Shown in pieces: positions 7,002-9,214 of a stretch of DNA of 9,214 nt (positions are counted from its first letter, which is position 1; every line of letters begins with the position of its first letter). The notes beneath the pieces are model-generated. The model saw nothing but the letters and a program-made list of their open reading frames with translations, ran no database searches and was not told the origin of the DNA. The position numbers and the translations under genes are program-made. The stretch is from Rhodospirillaceae bacterium UBA6608 (GTDB lineage Bacteria; Pseudomonadota; Alphaproteobacteria; Rhodospirillales_A; Casp-alpha2): contig DJHY01000150.1 in the NCBI GenBank assembly GCA_002433335.1, forward strand, positions 1 to 9,214, given 5' to 3'.

Positions 7002-7524
7002 CGTAGGCGTCCGTTTTATAGTTGGTGTCTTTGTCGAAGGCGGCCTGCATGGCGCGCAGCCATTGCGCGACGCATTGCAGGGTCAACATGCCGATGCCGA
7101 TGAAAAACACGGCGCGGTACGGCCAGATGATCGGGTTCCAGGCGGATTCACCGGAACGCTCGCCGCTGACGAAGGAATCAAAAGCATAGATGCCAAGGCG
7201 GTAGCTTAGCCAAAAGCCGAACGGCAGCATCAGCAGGGAATAGCCGAGAAAATCGATAATCGCCCGCGTCCGGGGCTGAAAATGCATGTACATCACGTCG
7301 ATGCGGATGTGGGCCTTTTCGCGCAGGGCATAGGCGGTGCCGAGCAGAAAGCCCGAGCCCGTGGCCATGTAGCCCAGTTCGTACGCCCAGATGGTCGGTG
7401 CGTTCAACGCATAGCGGGAAAAAACCTCGTAGACCGTCGCGAAGATCAGCGGCAGCACGATCCAGGCAGCGACATAGCCGACGCAGGCAGAGCACTTGTC
7501 GATGAAATTGAGGAGCTTGCGCAC
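6994..7524 (-). CDS. dctQ: TRAP transporter small permease subunit, DctQ type
   Basis: The 176-residue product has four hydrophobic segments (about 15-35, 50-68, 92-112 and 135-155). The conserved DctQ block runs from residue 32 on: EVFSRYALN, an APTIWAYELGYM stretch, and a LREKAHIRIDV stretch before a cytoplasmic or interfacial loop. It pairs with DctM in the inner membrane and is needed for transport. The start is GTG at 7524, chosen because AAGGAG lies 8 bases upstream. It overlaps dctM by 8 bp and is separated from dctP by a strong hairpin at 7560-7586, so it may be expressed at a lower level than the binding protein. Confidence 0.92.
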   Translation of the reverse strand: MRKLLNFIDKCSACVGYVAAWIVLPLIFATVYEVFSRYALNAPTIWAYELGYMATGSGFLLGTAYALREKAHIRIDVMYMHFQPRTRAIIDFLGYSLLMLPFGFWLSYRLGIYAFDSFVSGERSGESAWNPIIWPYRAVFFIGIGMLTLQCVAQWLRAMQAAFDKDTNYKTDAYDG

Positions 7525-7559
7525 CAGAGGGGCTCCTTTTTTCTTATACGTGAAAAAAT

Positions 7560-7586
7560 GGCACCGGGAGGGTTGCTCCCGGTGCC
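7560..7586 (-). terminator. Intercistronic hairpin between dctP and dctQ (partial terminator)
   Basis: Arms GGCACCGGGAG (7560-7570) and CTCCCGGTGCC (7576-7586) pair perfectly over 11 bases around a 5-base loop. On the - strand the stem is followed by ATTTTTTCAC, an intrinsic-terminator tail. It begins 19 bp after the dctP stop. Because dctQ, dctM and the oxygenase gene follow without another obvious promoter, it probably acts as a leaky terminator or mRNA 3'-end stabiliser, giving more binding protein than permease. Confidence 0.88.
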
Positions 7587-7605
7587 GCGAGATTGTCGAG
7601 GGACG

Positions 7606-8667
7606 TTATTTCAAAGGCGCCGTATTGCGATAGCGCGAGGCGTCCTTCCAAAGGTCTTCGTAAGCCAACTGGCTTTCGTAGGCCTTCTTGAACCAGGGGT
7701 TCTCGGCTTCCTGAGCCTTGCCCCATTCGATGGCGGCTTTCTTGACCGCGCGCTGGACGTCCTTGTCCAGTTCGATGATCTCGTTGCCCTGGCTGCGGAA
7801 GAATTCCAGCGCCTTGGCGTCTTCGTGGCCGATGCGGGTCCAGCTTTCGAAGGTCACCATCTTGGCAGCCTGTTCAACCAGCGTCTTGTCGCGGTCGGAC
7901 AGCTTTTCCCAGGCTTCCTTGTTGATCACCAGTTCGAACGGCGCGACCGGCTGATGGACGCCGGGGATGATCACGTACTTGGCGACCTTGTGGAAACCGG
8001 ACGAAATGTTTTCGTACAGGGTGCCCCATTCGGTGGCGTCAATGGCACCGCGCTCCAGCGAGGTGAACACGTCGGCGCCTGGCATGGTCACCGGTGCCGC
8101 ACCCATGCCCTTGGAAATTTCCAGCCAGGCACCGGCGGTGCGCAGCTTCAGACCCTTCAGGTCTTCCATGGTGCGAACCGGCTTGCGCGAATGCAGGAAG
8201 GCTTCCGCCGTGCGGATGAACAGCGGCATCGAGACGACGCCGAACTTTTCCATGCGGAATTCGCGCTGCAACTGAGCGCCGCCGCCTTCGTACAGCCAGT
8301 GGAGCATGCGCTCGGAATCCATCGAGCCGGCGAAGCCGCCGAACACGACAGCGGTCTTATCCTTGCCCCAGTCATAGCCCATCCAGGTGTGGCCGCACTG
8401 GGCGATGCCGTTCTTGACGGTTTCGGAAACGTTCAGCGCTTTGCCGAGGGTGCCGCCGGTGAAGACCTGAACCTTGATCCGGCCATCGGTCAGCAGGTCG
8501 ATTTTCTGAGCGAATGCCTTGGCGCCCAGTTCCATGAGCGGTCCGCCGCCCCAGCCGGTCGCCATTTTCCAGGTATGTTCAGCTGCTTTGGCGGGCATTG
8601 CCGAAACCGCCGATGCGGCGAGAACGGCCGCGGCCCCGAGGGCCGAAATTTTCTTGATGTAGGACAT
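7606..8667 (-). CDS. dctP: TRAP transporter periplasmic substrate-binding protein, DctP family, TakP-like
   Basis: The 353-residue protein begins with a Sec signal peptide (basic MSYIKK, a hydrophobic core to about residue 22, likely cleavage after AKA at about 28), then a mature TRAP binding protein. The block around GLKLRTAG (Arg176) and the one around GAIDATEWG (Glu213, Trp214), followed by GFHKVAKYVIIPGVHQP, resemble the subgroup containing the 2-oxo-acid binder TakP, in which the Arg grips the ligand carboxylate. A carboxylate ligand, possibly a 2-oxo or 2-hydroxy acid, is therefore likely, but this is inference. The ATG at 8667 has AAAGGAGG about 12 bases upstream. It is the first gene of the operon, ahead of dctQ, dctM and the oxygenase gene, and is followed by a leaky terminator. 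Confidence 0.93.
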   Translation of the reverse strand: MSYIKKISALGAAAVLAASAVSAMPAKAAEHTWKMATGWGGGPLMELGAKAFAQKIDLLTDGRIKVQVFTGGTLGKALNVSETVKNGIAQCGHTWMGYDWGKDKTAVVFGGFAGSMDSERMLHWLYEGGGAQLQREFRMEKFGVVSMPLFIRTAEAFLHSRKPVRTMEDLKGLKLRTAGAWLEISKGMGAAPVTMPGADVFTSLERGAIDATEWGTLYENISSGFHKVAKYVIIPGVHQPVAPFELVINKEAWEKLSDRDKTLVEQAAKMVTFESWTRIGHEDAKALEFFRSQGNEIIELDKDVQRAVKKAAIEWGKAQEAENPWFKKAYESQLAYEDLWKDASRYRNTAPLK

Positions 8668-9014
8668 TGGGTGTCGTTGCCTCCTTTGAACGTTTCCTTC
8701 CCCGCCTCCCTGGGACGTCAGGTGTCCCGTGGCCTGCTCTGCCCGCGGGGGGTGGCAGCGGCAAGCTTCCAGGTGAATTGTCGGCTTTAAGTCGGCGCGG
8801 CCTGGAACTCCGCGTCGGTCTGTAGGCAGTTACGCGAGGCGTCTCGAAGGACGGCGCGCGCCGGAAGTCTTCAATAAGGAGCTGGGAAGAGAAGATAGGA
8901 CCAGCTATCCGGATAAGACCGGACAGCCATCTGTGCACCCTGTGTTTCCTCCCGCGTCCCTTACAGCGGGCCGTGTCAGCCCGTCTTGCTTTTATGTCCA
9001 AGGGAACGGTCCTT

Positions 9015-9057
9015 GATATATTTCAGGTATGCTAAAGATATGAAGCGAGCAAGTAAA
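9015..9057 (-). promoter_or_regulatory. Candidate promoter of the TRAP operon with overlapping operator-like motif
   Basis: On the - strand TTTACT (9052-9057) and TAGCAT (9029-9034) are separated by 17 bases, giving a start near 9022. The motif copy GATATATTTCAGGTATGCTA (+ strand 9015-9034) covers the -10 box and start. It is the most divergent of the four copies, with 13 of 20 identities to the copy at 4715. The -35 and -10 matches are moderate, so this is a candidate only. Confidence 0.4.
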
Positions 9058-9064
9058 TACTTGC
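9049..9064. repeat. Inverted repeat, possible second operator
   Basis: GCAAGTAAATACTTGC has 7-base perfect arms (GCAAGTA and TACTTGC) separated by AA. It overlaps the -35 box of the candidate TRAP promoter and is different from the AT-rich motif, so it could bind another regulator. The evidence is symmetry and position only. Confidence 0.4.
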
Positions 9065-9112
9065 CGGTATCCGCGGGTTTCCCGGTCTTCGCCTGATGTG
9101 GTGACGATTTTG

Positions 9113-9150
9113 CATTGCGTTTTCTGATGTATTTTTAATATATCACAGAG
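9113..9150 (+). promoter_or_regulatory. Candidate rightward promoter with operator-like motif at window edge
   Basis: TTGCGT and TATATC (18-base spacer) or TAATAT (15-base spacer) occupy the same relative places as in the hydroxylase promoter, and the 38-base blocks agree at 28 positions. On the reverse strand the block contains GATATATTAAAAATACATCA (9125-9144), 17 of 20 identical to the copy at 4715. It points to a gene starting near or past the right edge of the window. Confidence 0.45.
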
Positions 9151-9214
9151 CAAGGCCGATGCTGTCGCGCCGAGAATAAACAAAATTATCAATGGCTTGC
9201 CGCCTGCTCTGGGT

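Larger units (their letters stand above)
8668..9214. other. Gene-poor upstream region of the TRAP operon, leader plus regulatory sites
   Basis: About 547 bases hold no convincing gene. Short frames on both strands lack ribosome-binding sites or family features. If the promoter at 9029-9057 is correct, dctP has a leader of about 350 bases with several short possible hairpins on the transcribed strand, such as AGCTGG/CCAGCT arms and CGGGC/GCCCG arms. I recognise no known riboswitch in it. The part right of 9000 is AT-richer and contains two copies of the repeated operator-like motif and a further inverted repeat. Confidence 0.6.

Noticed and set aside
7282..8790. Long + strand open frame of 502 codons opposite dctP and dctQ
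   Set aside because: It is the mirror of two clear family members on the - strand; its composition (runs of Gly, Arg, His, Gln) is what high-G+C antisense frames give, and it spans the hairpin and both genes.
9159..9179. Seven-codon frame (ATG to TAA) after AAGG, possible leader peptide
   Set aside because: Too short to judge, no attenuator-like hairpins beside it, and the downstream gene is outside the window.
8992..9192. - strand 66-codon frame at the right end
   Set aside because: It has no ribosome-binding site and no family features, and it covers the promoter-like motifs.
9192..9214. ATG at 9192 as the start of a rightward gene
   Set aside because: No ribosome-binding site is visible before it and only seven codons fall in the window.
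1..9214. CRISPR arrays, insertion sequences, tRNA or rRNA genes
   Set aside because: I saw no regularly spaced direct repeats, transposase motifs, terminal inverted repeats, or RNA-gene signatures on either strand.

Overview
The window is high-G+C, densely coded bacterial DNA. Its gene content (biotin-independent malonate decarboxylase accessory genes, a tripartite TRAP transporter, a phytanoyl-CoA-dioxygenase-type enzyme) and codon bias look like an alphaproteobacterium, perhaps of a Rhodospirillales-type lineage. That placement is an impression from gene style, because no rRNA or marker gene is present.

Layout: (1) Positions 1-1524, + strand: the end of a malonate decarboxylase cluster, namely the 3' part of mdcB and a complete mdcH. 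(2) 1529-1960, - strand: an unrecognised four-helix membrane protein, convergent with mdcH. (3) 2001-3607, + strand: a PanB-like enzyme with altered active-site residues, followed 38 bp later by a GntR/FCD regulator. A bidirectional hairpin terminator at 3635-3657 closes the unit. (4) 3687-4645, - strand: a histidine-rich fatty-acid-hydroxylase/sterol-desaturase-type membrane enzyme and a previously unlisted 58-residue membrane protein just behind it. (5) 4766-8667, - strand: a TRAP transporter operon (dctP, then a strong hairpin, then dctQ and dctM overlapping by 8 bp) followed directly by a PhyH-type Fe(II)/2-oxoglutarate dioxygenase. (6) 8668-9214: about 550 bp with no convincing gene, holding a long leader, an inverted repeat and two promoter/operator-like sites.

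The main new observation is an AT-rich motif, consensus about GATATATTAnAnnnACATCA. It occurs four times, only in gene-free DNA, and each time overlaps a candidate -10 box: before the PanB-like gene (1967-1986), before the hydroxylase (4715-4734, where it includes an 18-bp perfect palindrome), before the TRAP operon (9015-9034), and in a right-facing promoter at the window edge (9125-9144, reverse strand). The simplest reading is one regulon controlled by the GntR protein encoded in the middle.

Taken together, regions 3-5 look like a self-contained uptake and catabolic locus. An organic acid would be imported by a TakP-like TRAP system, oxidised by a 2-oxoglutarate dioxygenase and a membrane di-iron hydroxylase, and processed by a PanB-family C-C bond enzyme whose Mg2+-binding Asp has become Cys and whose KIEGG motif has become KPQGG. 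I do not recognise this combination as a described pathway. The substrate cannot be read from the sequence, and a link to the neighbouring malonate genes is unproven.
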